A stretch of DNA of 64,000 nt from Anagrus nilaparvatae (taxonomy: Eukaryota; Arthropoda; Insecta; Hymenoptera; Mymaridae). Within the stretch, counting starts at the first letter, position 1. Each line of letters begins with the position of its first letter. The stretch is taken from assembly GCA_022575985.1 (NCBI GenBank), contig JAKSXM010000132.1:17174001-17238000 (forward strand), read 5' to 3'. Shown one piece after another: positions 43,965-55,080 of this stretch. The position numbers were made by a program, and so were the translations under genes. Below the pieces are notes generated by a model, which saw only the letters and a list, made by a program, of their open reading frames with translations, was not told the DNA's origin and ran no database searches.

Positions 43965-44021
43965 CGGGAAGTTAGGTATTTCTGTTAAATTATTTGACTG
44001 TAAATATAATTCAACTTTATT
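43965..44021 (-). pseudogene. Relic of a fourth Toll gene (exon 4 fragment)
   Basis: The minus strand reads NKVELYLQSNNLTEIPNFP and then a stop. It aligns with RIELFLQSNNLTELPDL of Toll-B, RIEMYLQSNKINKLPDL of Toll-A and KIELNLQDNSLTEVFDF of Toll-C, all in exon 4. The fragment ends at the edge of the 127-base tandem repeat that begins at 44022. It is not close enough to be a copy of any one of the three. Confidence 0.7.
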
Positions 44022-44440
44022 GCCCCAGCATATTTTCCAATTTTCCAAGATGGCGGATCAAAAAACATTTCAGAATAAGCTTTTTACATTGCCAGGGGTT
44101 TTCGAGGTCGAGAAAAGCGTTTTTATGAATGAAAATTTTAATTTTTTTGCCCCAGCATATTTCCCAATTTTCCAAGATGGCGGACCAAAAAACATTTTAG
44201 AATAAGATTTTTACATTGCCAGGGAGTTTTCGAGGTCGAGAAAAACATTTTTATGAATGAAAATTGGAATTTTTTGCCCCAGCATATTTTCCAATTTTTC
44301 AATATGGCGGACCAAAAAACATTTTAGAATAAGCTTTTTACATTGCCAGGGGGTTTAGAGGTCGAGAAAAACGTTTTTATTTTCATGTTTTTTGATCCGC
44401 CATCTTGAAGAATTTGGAAAATATGCTGGGACAAAAAAAT
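44022..44440. repeat. Tandem repeat of 127 bases, three units plus an inverted unit
   Basis: Units start 'gccccagcatatt' at 44022, 44149 and 44276, each with 'ccaagatggcgga' or a variant and 'aggtcgagaaaa'. An inverted partial unit follows at about 44385-44435 ('gatccgccatcttgaag', 'aaaatatgctggg'). Confidence 0.85.
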
Positions 44441-45204
44441 TTTTGGAAATTAAAAAAAAAATCTAGATTTTCGAATACCCAAATATCCTCCAAGGGATGA
44501 TAATGTTTAAAAATTTTTTTAGACTAGTTTAATGCGTTTTTTATTGCGGAGGGTATGTTACTCATTTTTTAAAAATTGAATCAATAAATTTTGTTAAAAA
44601 TCAAAAAAACTGACTTTAATATTTTTTTTCCCACCTGGGCGTAAAATGCGGGCATTAAATTTTTATGAAATTTAAGCACAGTAGCGCAAAAAATAGTGTA
44701 AGCACCATGGGCGAAATACTTTAGACACTAGCGTGAACACATATGACTCGTTCCCGGCTTCGCTGAGGACTCGTGCTAGTACTCAAGCTAGTGTCTCCCT
44801 CAAACCCTCGCGCCCTTGATACTTAATATACTATTTTGGTTCTGTGTCCCCGTAATGATAGAATTCTTTATCATTAATGTATAAAAACAAATTCTCTTGC
44901 CGCAAATGGACTTTTCACATAGTGAGTAAAAAAGGCTTATCATAAATAATTATAGAGCGAAGCTCTACCATATAGGATGCAAAAATTGGCACCTGTTGGA
45001 TACGATTTCTCAACAACGATCAATCATATAGCTTTCATTTTAAAATAAAACAAAATATATATAAATATAATTATATGAGATTTTGATTCCATGTACTAAA
45101 TTCATATAGTATATATCGTCACGAGTGACGATATTTTTTTTTCAACATTATTCGAATATTCATCGTCTTTTAGACAAAATATAAAATATTACTAATAAAC
45201 AAAG
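44441..45204. other. Intergenic DNA
   Basis: No credible gene. A less AT-rich patch at 44630-44830 has no recognisable coding sequence. Confidence 0.35.
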
Positions 45205-45769
45205 CTTTTAACATGGAACATGTTTATAGGGAGGGGGTACTTCAGAACTTGAAAATTAAGGGGGGGGGGTCAAATTTGTCCTATTTAAGGGGGGGGGGTC
45301 AAATTTGTCCTTTTTAAGGGGGGGGTCAAATTTGTCCTTTTTAAGGGGGGAGGGTCAAATTTGTCCTTTTTAAGGAGGGGGGGTCAAATTTATCCTATTT
45401 AAGGGGGGGGTCAAATAAGACTTAGAATAATTAGGGAAGTATATATAAATAAATAAAATGCTTTTAAGACTTTGAAAAATCTGGGCTTAAGGACTTAGGA
45501 TAATACAGGTTTATGGAGTTAGAATAATATCGATTTAGGGACTTGGAATAATTCAGGTTCAGGGACTTATAATAATTCAGGTTTAGAGAATCAAAATAGT
45601 TTGGGTTTAGAATCTTAACAACTAGTAAGGTGATAATTACAAATTACAACAATAGAAAATTGTATTGAAATGTTGAGTAACATTTGTATTATATCTCATC
45701 TAGTCCTCATTTGGAAGTAAACATGTTCCATGCATTTAGGTTGTGTTTACACAAACCGGTTATAAGTTT
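45205..45769 (+). mobile_element. Dual-minisatellite element, copy 3
   Basis: Same ends and same two arrays as copy 2 at 30159-30720: five full and one partial poly-G plus 'tcaaatttgtcc' units (45262-45418), then the 'ggacttagaataat' array (45480-45620). The two copies are nearly identical outside the arrays, so one moved recently. Confidence 0.85.
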
Positions 45770-46965
45770 TTTTTTTATACACTTTATTTATTTGTACATA
45801 TATACATTCATTTTTAATAAGTTAGAAAAAATGTTACATTTATTTCTGATTATTTATTTCATCTATATTATTATTCTCGTCTATTAATAAATTTTCATCT
45901 TCTTCTTTAACATTATTTTCCGACATTACTGCCTAAATCAAAAAAAAAATATAGGATTTAATAGAAGTTACATGGTTGCAATAAAAAACTTTAATAAATT
46001 ACCAAACAACTTAAAAATTCTTAATATAGATGCTAAAAATTTAAAATTAAAGATCAATAAAGTATTATTTTCCTAATTTTACTTTAATGTTTTAAATAAT
46101 CTTAGTCTTACTTTTCTAGTCATAATAGTTATTTTCATTAATAAATAATAAATTTTTTTAGTATATATAAGCCTTTACCTATTAATTACAATTGCTGGTT
46201 ACATAATACAATATTTTATATTATATATGTTATTTCTGACTAAAATAATTGTTTATTTTTACTTTTCATAATGTATATCTATAATTAATTACTGTTAATT
46301 ACTTTATAACCTGGCTCACAAACAGATAATGTTTTATCTCCGTGAGCTACATACTTGTCATACTTGTCGCGGTAACAAAAGCTTTCAAGTACTGGGTGCT
46401 AAATATTGGACCTCCAGTTTCAAAGCAGCCCTATACAAACATCTTATCACAACTGACTGTCTGGCACTGGTTGATCCTTAGTTAATTGTTATTTATGCCT
46501 CTACCTTATACAAGTAAATATACCTGCCTATATATTTTTATATATCTAATATACATATATATATATATACATTTAAATATTTATAATATACAAATTTATT
46601 TCCATTTTATATACTTTATAGACTTTAATATTGTTATTAATATTATTTATACTGTTGACTGTGATAAATTGTTTAATCACATATTACAAAGATATATATA
46701 TTTTTTCTTTTCTCATAGTGATTAATTAACTAGTCTAATTGTAATTAACTAGTCCAATGTAATTTTAATTATAATACTGAAATTCTATTTACTGTCTATT
46801 TTTATTATATATACTTAATTATTTTACTAAAATTCTATTTATTGTATTAATCACTTGAATTTAAGAATTATCAATTTTATGTACATTATTATGCGCTATT
46901 ATTTATACATGAATGTACAAATTTTGTAATTTTGCAAATAAACAATCTAATCTAATCTAATCTAC
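45770..46965 (+). mobile_element. Possible LINE or other retroposon 3' region with (TCTAA)n tail
   Basis: The last part reads 'tttgcaaataaacaatctaa' followed by further tctaa units (46946-46964), as in tails of some insect non-LTR elements. The segment 46310-46490 is less AT-rich ('ggctcacaaacagataatg'). No coding sequence is recognisable, so the assignment rests on the tail alone. Confidence 0.35.
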
Positions 46966-47271
46966 CTGTATGTATAAGCCTTTGGCTTACCGGTAAATTT
47001 AAATAAATAAATAATTTTATTTTTTAAACAAAAACACGCTCATGCGTTTTATACAACGGCCACGTTACAACTAAATTTTATTCGGTTCTTCATCGAACTT
47101 TGATCATGCGCAGTCTCTACCTCGGTCTCTACTATTACGATAATACTTTTATACGTATACGAGTAGACTCTATATCGTAAGAGTAGAAGCCCTCTTGCGA
47201 TAAAGTACCTTTATTTCATATACTACGGACCGTCTATAAACGATACATATTTGAATAGCGTTGTAAAAAAT
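46966..47271. other. Intergenic DNA
   Basis: Nothing recognised. Confidence 0.35.
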
Positions 47272-48925
47272 ATATATATGGGCATATCTCACCAAGTAGT
47301 TATATTTCTAATTTTATAAAATAAATTTTATTTTTGAGAGCACAATAACGACATTTGGACAGAAGTTTAATAAAACAATAAAAATTAAGATTTTCTTTGC
47401 GTAACTTAATTTTAAGCTACGGCGTTTGATAAATGAACTTCTTAAATTAAAAAATATATTTAAGGTTATATTTACTAAATGATGAAATTAGTTCTCAAAA
47501 ATACTGGAAAATATAGAGGTACATAACAATAAATTTTATTTCTGTCCAAAAACCAATAATAAGAAGATAAATTTTCAATTTTTTTATAAACAAAAAATTA
47601 AATGTTCTACCTTCTAGATTTAATCTCTGGTTCTACAGACTGCGCTATAGTTATAGCTAGGCTAAGCTCCCTGAATCTTTAACTCATTGCTCCTCGCATT
47701 GCTTACATAAAGCCTAAGTTACTGCTAAAATCATGGGCGGATCAAAAGGGGGGTATTAAGGGTAATTGCCTCCCCTGAGCTCCAAAAAATGCATGTTTTT
47801 TGTTCATAATTTTGTTTTTTTATACAAATTTCATCAGAAAACATACAAAATTTTGCTTAAGCGCCCCACCCCCTTAGGTCCTTTTCTGAATCCGCCACTG
47901 GTTAAAATATGATCGCATTATTTTATTATAATTTATTATATCATTTAGTTGTGCCTTTTATTATTTTTGAAACATTTTTTTAGAGTTTTTGATTTTTTTC
48001 AAAATGTATTTTTCTTGAAATATAGATTTTAATGATCCACTAAGTATGACCTACAACTACATAATTTTATTTATTTTTTTAAAGCACTAAATTCAAATCA
48101 AAAACATCTTTTTTGAACTAAGAATGAAATATAGGTAGTTCTTACACGTTTGTTATTTTTAGGTTATTAGTAAACAATGCTTCTAAATTGTACGATTATT
48201 TTATACAAAACTGAGGTTTATACATACAACGCATTGAATCAAGCTATGCCATTTTTTTTAACTGAAATCTTATAACATTTTACATAAATCACAAAAGATT
48301 TTGCGAAGATTTTTTAAAAATTGAACGAGTGCCATTAAAAAATGTGATTTTAGTACCAAAATTACGCATCGACAACAAAGCCTTTTGATGTCGATATCTA
48401 CAAAATAATTGGAGGCACCAGTTTTTCTCAAATCACTTTCAAATTGTGAAACATTGTAGAGAATTTTCACAATAGTTAGAAATAAAAATTGTTCACGGCA
48501 TTCATTTGTGGCTTAAAAAACTTTCTTTGATCGTATTTGTTTTAAAATGTGGTTACCAATGTTTCAGCTGGCAGAATTTTTTTTAGAAAAGGAGCACACT
48601 GTTTTAATTATGTGAAGAAATTAAATATATTATTAATTTATCAAAATCTATTTATAAAAAGGCAAATAGTTTTACGGCATTCCCTCTGTAATGTTAAGAA
48701 TTTAAAAAACTTAACAAGGTTACCAACAAAATATTAGGGTTTCGAATCATTCCAAGGCTGTTATTTTATAATAATTAAAGAAATTAGGCAAAAAAATTTC
48801 TTGAGGCTTGAGAAAAAATATATTTAAATAAATTTCAATAATTTTTTTTTGAAACAGAAAGCTGGATTTTCATTAAAGCTCTCATATATGCAATATAACC
48901 ACTTGGTGAGATATGCCCATATATA
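47272..48925. mobile_element. 1.65 kb element with 33-base terminal inverted repeats
   Basis: Left end 'tatatgggcatatctcacc' and 'aagtagttatatt'; right end is the reverse complement with one difference. Both ends lie in TA-rich DNA, which could hide a TA target duplication. No transposase frame. It contains a smaller MITE (47733-47897). Confidence 0.7.
47733..47897. mobile_element. Small MITE-like repeat
   Basis: Starts 'atgggcggatcaaaagggg' and ends 'tgaatccgccactgg', inverted ends around a G-rich and C-rich pair. The 'cagtggcggattca' type of end is common in insect repeats. Nested in the larger TIR element. Confidence 0.55.
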
Positions 48926-50191
48926 ATATCATTAAGATATTAAGAAATAAAAATTTCTTGTTTTCAACAATAGTACATAAATGGTATTTCACTCGAATAC
49001 GTTGAGCGAAATCATCAGTAAGAAATTCAATGTATTTTTTTTATATATGCATTGCTTGCAGAAAATAAGTTTTAATAGCACCAAAAAAAAAAATAAATTT
49101 TTGACGGTCACACGCCTATCACCATGATTTTCTGGTAGTTTGAACCCTATAGAATGCGAAAAAAACGTGAACATGAAATCAGCGATGGATGCCAAAAAGA
49201 TGTTTTAACTTTAGTGTCAAAAACCACATATTTCATACCTCAGCTACCCGAATTTTAAAAATACGTTTTTTTGGCGTTGTTAATGGATTTAGTTAGTTTT
49301 TTTTATATTATATTTAAAGAAATTACACAAGAGAATTTTTCTTCTACAAATAGTAGCTCGTGGGGCCCAAAATAAACAATTTTTAAATTTGTTTAAATTG
49401 CTGCCAAAATTCTAATTTTTCATGAATATGGGTATTATAGGTAATTGGTTTATTGACTATAGCGATGAGAGAATTTGTGATAAAAATTGTGGATAACGAA
49501 AATTGAAATGTGCTACTCATACAAAAAAATAAGACCAACTGGTAGTATTTTAATAATTATATTTAGGTATTACTCGATTGTAGAAAAATAGAAATGATAA
49601 AATAATTTGACCTTTTTTCGAGTTTAAATTTTAGATTTTATTTGTTATTGACGTTTCCACCCCTAATTCGGGGTCCTTTTCAAAATCTATTTTAGAAAAA
49701 AATTTTTTTTAAATTAATAATATTACAAGAAAAATATAAAAATAATTAACAATATAAATTCTTACAATTATAGTAATGATTACATAGATATTAGGATGTA
49801 AAGGGTCCAGTCATATAGTAAAATTTTGATATTTCTAATTAAGAAATCTGTAAAAATATATGCAAAATTAAAAAATTAACCTAATTTGCCCAAAGACGAT
49901 TAATTGTGAACTAATTTTTGATTATTTACCATATGTCATTGTTGAAAACTAAAAATATATATAATATACATAGTATCACAGAAAAAAATATAAATAAACG
50001 AAATAATTAAAATTAATTAGTCTAAGAACTATTATCACAGAATTAATTGTTTAAAATTAGCAGTTATGAATTAAATATAATATATATAAACATTGTTAAA
50101 AATTTTTTGTATGTAGTAGTAACGATGATATTGGTAAATAAAATTTGAAATAATTTTTTTTTTTTTTTTGTTAGTTATATATATTTTTTAC
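48926..50191. other. Intergenic DNA with repeat fragments
   Basis: 48973-48999 matches 2879-2905 in reverse complement. 49395-49560 ('caaaattctaatttttcat', 'gagagaatttgtgataaaaa') is a diverged relative of the palindrome arms at 62640-62780 and 63080-63250. No gene. Confidence 0.45.
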
Positions 50192-50611
50192 AGTCCGGGA
50201 ACTATTAGCCCATAATGACCCTTTTATCATTATAATTATTTTTATTTATCGATTTATATTGTAGTGTTATGCCAGTATAAATGTTTGTGTAATGTGTGGG
50301 CGTTAGTATAACACTAACACACATAACGTGTGTAGGCGTTGTAACCTATGGTCCAGGAGGTACGCTACTTCTCCCAAACCCCACGCCGGCTTATAGTGCC
50401 CTGGAAGCACTTCGGACTGCGTTATCTACATAATGCCGGGTTTTAAGCCTTAATTTAACATTATGCGGATGCCTCAATCCTGGAACCCACGGTAGAACAA
50501 CATTAAGAATTTTTTGTAAAGAAAAAAACTTAATGCTGATGTAGCCGGGATTTGAACCGTGGACCCTTAGGTCCGTAGTCCAACGCCCTAACCACAGAGC
50601 TACCGAGGCTC
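50192..50611 (-). mobile_element. tRNA-derived SINE
   Basis: On the minus strand it begins with a tRNA-like head: A box 'tagctctgtggttagggc', an arginine-type anticodon loop CTACGGA, and B box 'ggttcaaatcccgg'. The acceptor stem does not pair, so this is not a working tRNA. A body of about 350 bases follows, with 'gcgtggggtttgggagaag' and a final 'gggctaatagttcccgg'. Confidence 0.7.
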
Positions 50612-50739
50612 TTTTTGAAATAATGTCATAAATCGTATCACTAACGACATCTCTGAGAATAATTGATTGCTAAAGTACAGATATATTTATAAGTAATCAA
50701 TAAACATACGAGCGCATGTGTCGTGTTGTTATGGTAACA

Positions 50740-51600
50740 TTATGTAAACAATGAATGATTATGTTTTTTCATTCTATGAGTTACAGAAAGATATGGTTTA
50801 AATAATCCTTTAGAGTCTTCTTGTAGGTTGATGGAGTATTTTTGAGTGTTGATGTAAAGGACCTCAGATGTGCTGCGTTTATGATACGAAGGATCTTTAT
50901 CCAGAATATAATAATTTTCCCACTTAAAGTTGTGTTTAGTGTTGATATAATGCTGAGTAATAGGTGGTATATTGTCATTCTTCTGACTGCTATTATCAAT
51001 ATTATGAGTGCTAGTTTTTGATGGTTGAACTTTCTTATTTGTGTGGCTTCCGAGGACTCTATGGTTACCAGATTGTTGTTTTTCTTTTTCTTTGATTAAA
51101 GCTATTTCTTTTTTTATCTCTCTATCAACTCCAGCCTTGTGTTCACCAATACGTATTGATACTTCACGTTTGGTTTGACCTACACTCTTCACATTCTATC
51201 TTATATATTACATTTGTATTATCAATTATAGGTATGGTAATGATGTCATATTTTTTGAACATACCTGACATACTATTGTAAAAACCATCAATATTGGGGA
51301 TGCATATCTTTGGTTTTTTAGCTATTATTCGTTTTTGTATGTCATAATTCACATTTTCATTGTTATTATCTTCATCAATTCTATATTCTAGGGTGTTTAT
51401 TCTTTTATTAATGTAATAATCAATAAACTTGCTCGGGTAATCATTGTTCAACAATAATTGTTTAACAATTGCAAGGTTTTCTGTATGATATTTTTTATCT
51501 GATAGTAATATAGCTTTGTCTACTAGTGTGTATATCATACCTATTTTTTGATAAAAATTGCTCAAACGATTGTAATTACTTAAAACGTAAAGAAAATTGA
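50740..51600 (-). mobile_element. Penelope-like element, 3' part with GIY-YIG endonuclease
   Basis: Minus strand, two frames joined by one frameshift near 51175. The first (from 51565) has IGMIYTLVDKAILLSDKKYH, LLNNDYPSKFI and NVIYKIECEEC; the second has VGQTKREVSIRIGEHK and HYINTKHNFKWENYYILDKD. This order, a post-reverse-transcriptase linker then YKI and VGQT with a downstream RIGEHK, is the GIY-YIG endonuclease end of Penelope-like elements. The reverse transcriptase itself is missing; the element is truncated near 51600. Confidence 0.8.
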
Positions 51601-52308
51601 AAAAAAAAAAAGTTTTTCAATTTTTTTTGGATATGTTTGTATCGGTATAATGAGACATGAGAAATTTTTTTAAGAATCAATAGAAAAAATTGTTTATATT
51701 AATTTTACAAAAAGTCATTTGAGAAGAAAAATCGTTTGAGAAGCAAAAAAATTACGCTTGCCAACGGAATTCCGTTTGCCGTTAACAGATTGTCCGCATG
51801 CCAAATTAAAATTTGCAAGTAAAAGTTTCAGTGTAAAACCTTGAATAACTCAACCTATCACATATATAATCATTGCTGAGATGTCACATGAATGTGATTT
51901 CTTGAAGGCCACTCAATTTATTAGTATAATATAAGTGTATAAATATTTCTTACAGCAAAAATAAGGCAAAAAATTGTATTAAATTTTTTTTATAAAAAAA
52001 ATGGTTGTTTTTTCATTAATATAATTGTACACCTTCTTTGACCTGATTCCTTGATATTAAAAATAATAATTAGTATTTTAATTTTATATATTTTTATTCA
52101 GACATTAATTTCATAATACCAGAAGAATGCTTAGTAATAATATTCCCATTTTTAACACCGGAATAAAAAAGAATAATTGAACAAGTTTGTAAATTATAGA
52201 ATTGATTGAGTTTGATCATCATGGACAAAAAATAATTTATTAAATATAAATTCCTATTGCATTCTTGATTGAAAAATTGATGAGTTCAGTTTCAATCAAA
52301 ATCGAAAA
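51601..52308. other. Intergenic DNA
   Basis: AT-rich, nothing recognised. Confidence 0.4.
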
Positions 52309-53247
52309 AAATATATGGGTGGTTTTCACTGTAACTGTATATTTTTTTTATTGTTTACGGCACAACACTAATTATATCTTTTTGTATTTTTATGTTTATC
52401 AATGTCCAAAAACCTTTAATTTTCAGTGGTACTGCTACAAATGTAAAAATAAATTCTACGTGTTATTCTTATGGGATTTTTTTAATTATGCAGACGGTGG
52501 CGACGTGGACGGTAGCGACATTTTGAATGTATTATTGAAATAACTTTGTATTGAAGCCATCAAATTTTCTCAAACCCTGGGTATCTTATTTATCCATCAA
52601 AACACATAACTGAACAAGATATATTAAGTAATATATGACATACACTTGGAGAAAACGACATGGACGGTCGCGACATTTTTTTTTTGTAAAAGCGTTTTAA
52701 AAATTTAATAGGTTTAATTTTCATAGTTAAAGCTTTCATATTTAAAATTTTAAGTTTTCCACGGTTCATATATGAGTAGTTAAGTAAGAAAAAAAATACA
52801 ACAGTGCTTTCAAGTGCATAAATATAGAGTGCGCATCCATAAAAGGTGGAAAACTTAAAAAGAGCTAAAATCGAGGGACAGACTTATATTTGACGATAAG
52901 CTAAGAGGATTGCATGAAAATTTGTTTCGTTGAAAAACATGAGTTTTTGGGACCTAAATACGTCATACGAATCATACAGAAAAATTTAAGTTCAATTTTT
53001 AAGCCGTTTGGTAATACTCAAAGTTTACAGTTAAGCAAAAGGATAGCGGACCGTGGCGACATTTTGAACACATATGCTCCAGAAAATTTTTTTGTTAACT
53101 TACCAAAATATGCATAGTAGGTTGTGACTTAAAAAAAATATTATTTATGAACTTTTTAAAAGAAAAAAAAGTGTAAAAGAGCTTTAGTTTCGGATATAAA
53201 TGGAGGGGACACTATGCATACCGTTCCTGTGAAAACCACCCATATAC
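52309..53247. mobile_element. TIR element of about 940 bases
   Basis: Both ends carry 'tatatgggtggttttcac' in inverted orientation. Fragments of the family lie at 223-476 and 2691-2866. Inside there are several 'gtggcgac' or 'gtcgcgac' motifs next to 'attttgaa'. No transposase, so non-autonomous. Confidence 0.75.
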
Positions 53248-54218
53248 AAAAGAAACCACTTTAAGATCTGGAAAATATGTCAACAACATTACAATTACAG
53301 AAAATTTTATTGAATTTGCTTATATTACTTAATTTTGTATAATATTGAGAGTCTTTCCCTTAATGGACTCTTACAATATTCAGATAATCAAATTGAAAAT
53401 GAAATAAACATCGTTCAGCGCATACCTAATGTGCGCCAGGTGTGTGCCACGGGTGCGCCTCGTGTGCGCCTAGTGAGCGCCAAAAAAATGACGCACTCCT
53501 AAGAAAATTCTTATAAATGATGCAGGATGAGCTTAGAAGTTAATAAATAATTTATTAGAACCTGTATTTAAGCTTACAAGATATTTAGATTTTGCAAAAT
53601 GAGTATACTTGTCAATTAAAACTATAAATTCTAATCAATTTTAGCGACAAATTTTTAAGAAGTAAAATTAAATTTTTTTTTTTCGGGGAACAATTATGTT
53701 CTACCTTTCATTCCCCGTCAAACGCAATTTTATATCACTGATTCTCTCATCGCTATTGTTAGTATTCAAATGTACTTTTTTGCCAAAATGACCAATTTTA
53801 AAATTGCTGTTAAAATTGTAATTTTTGAAGCAAATAAGTTTCATAGGTTTCCAACATTTTTTACTAGTTTCAGTTCAAGTAAAATATTAATAATAATAAT
53901 AAAAATATAAACCTGTGAAAAATTTTACCATAAAATGGCCATAATTTATGGTGATAGTTGGGTTTATGGCCATAAATTATGGTCATATTATGGCCATAAT
54001 GTTGACGTTTGACTATAATTTTAAAAAAAAGTTTTTTTTGTATTTATTGTATAAAACCATGATTTATACTCCTGTAAGGCACGAAGCAAGTTTAAAAATG
54101 CCAAACTTTCTTCATAAAGTCCATAAAAACATAAAAACTAGGTTTATAATTAAAACAGTAAAAATTAAAAAAATTATTATATTTATTTTTTTTTTTTTTA
54201 ATATTTTTTTTTAATATA
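53248..54218. other. Intergenic DNA with short repeats
   Basis: 53440-53490 is a short tract of 'gtgcgcc' variants. 53730-53850 ('ccaaaatgaccaatttta') is a diverged relative of the palindrome at 61866. 53935-54000 contains repeated 'atggccataa' palindromes. Confidence 0.45.
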
Positions 54219-55080
54219 TGGGTAGATTTAAATGAAGTGTGTATGAACTGTATGGTCCGGTCTTCAAAATTACCCCAAAGTATTTTTTTCTGAAAGTACC
54301 CGAGTGAGAATTTACGAAGGTCTACGGAGATTTTTTTAAAAACGGAGCTGAAAAAATACTCTTTGAATACTCCCATTCGAGTGTGCTGCGAACAAAACTC
54401 CTTTTCATGTCCGAAAGAGACTTCTAATGATATTAAAATGCAAGCGTCGTAAAATTAATATAAACATATTTAAACATATCGGAATTTTTATTTTATCAGA
54501 TGTATTTATATCAGATATACTGTGTTTTCGGTGCTCTCAAAAAACACATATCCTCCGATACGAGGTATGAATAAATATTCCTGAGATATATTAACAAGTA
54601 AAAATATTTCTCTAAATTTTTCATAGTATGTTAGCGTATTCTTTCTATAATCTTTCATAGATGAAATCAAATATATTCCTATTGTTTCAGACTTCTAAAC
54701 ACTTCAAAAGCAAAGTTAGTAAAAATACTAAATAAATACTTTTACGGTCAAAATTTTAATCGTAAAAATAAATTTTTAAAAACGCGCATTTATAGAAAAA
54801 ACCCAAAATATTCCTTAAATATGCTACGAAAGTATATCATTATAGTATTTTATAAACATATAAAATCTGAATAATATACATCTGCACGCAGCTGAATACG
54901 AGGATTAAATATTAGTCCCGAAAAAGTATGTTTTGAAACATATTACGACTGTGTTTCAAACGACATAAAATTGTAAAAATAATAAATTTCTGCTAAAATC
55001 ATATAAATTACTAATTATTTTAAGCAATGTTTCAATGATCTTCTTATATTCAAAACATAGTTAAGTAAGATTGTATCATC
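54219..55080. repeat. Left flank of the 400-base satellite
   Basis: Begins with a segment ('gaagtgtgtatgaactgta', 'accccaaagtattt') also found at 61796-61860, so it may be the end of a large element family. The rest is related to but more diverged than the satellite units that follow. Confidence 0.45.

Noticed and set aside
46486..46725. Hydrophobic small protein
   Set aside because: Low-complexity AT-rich translation rich in I, Y and F; expected by chance at this composition.
50540..50611. Functional tRNA-Arg gene on the minus strand
   Set aside because: Anticodon loop and A/B boxes look right, but acceptor and T stems do not pair well and a SINE body follows.
53948..54214. Small secreted protein frame
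   Set aside because: Starts in an 'atggccataa' repeat and ends in poly-F and poly-K runs from homopolymers.
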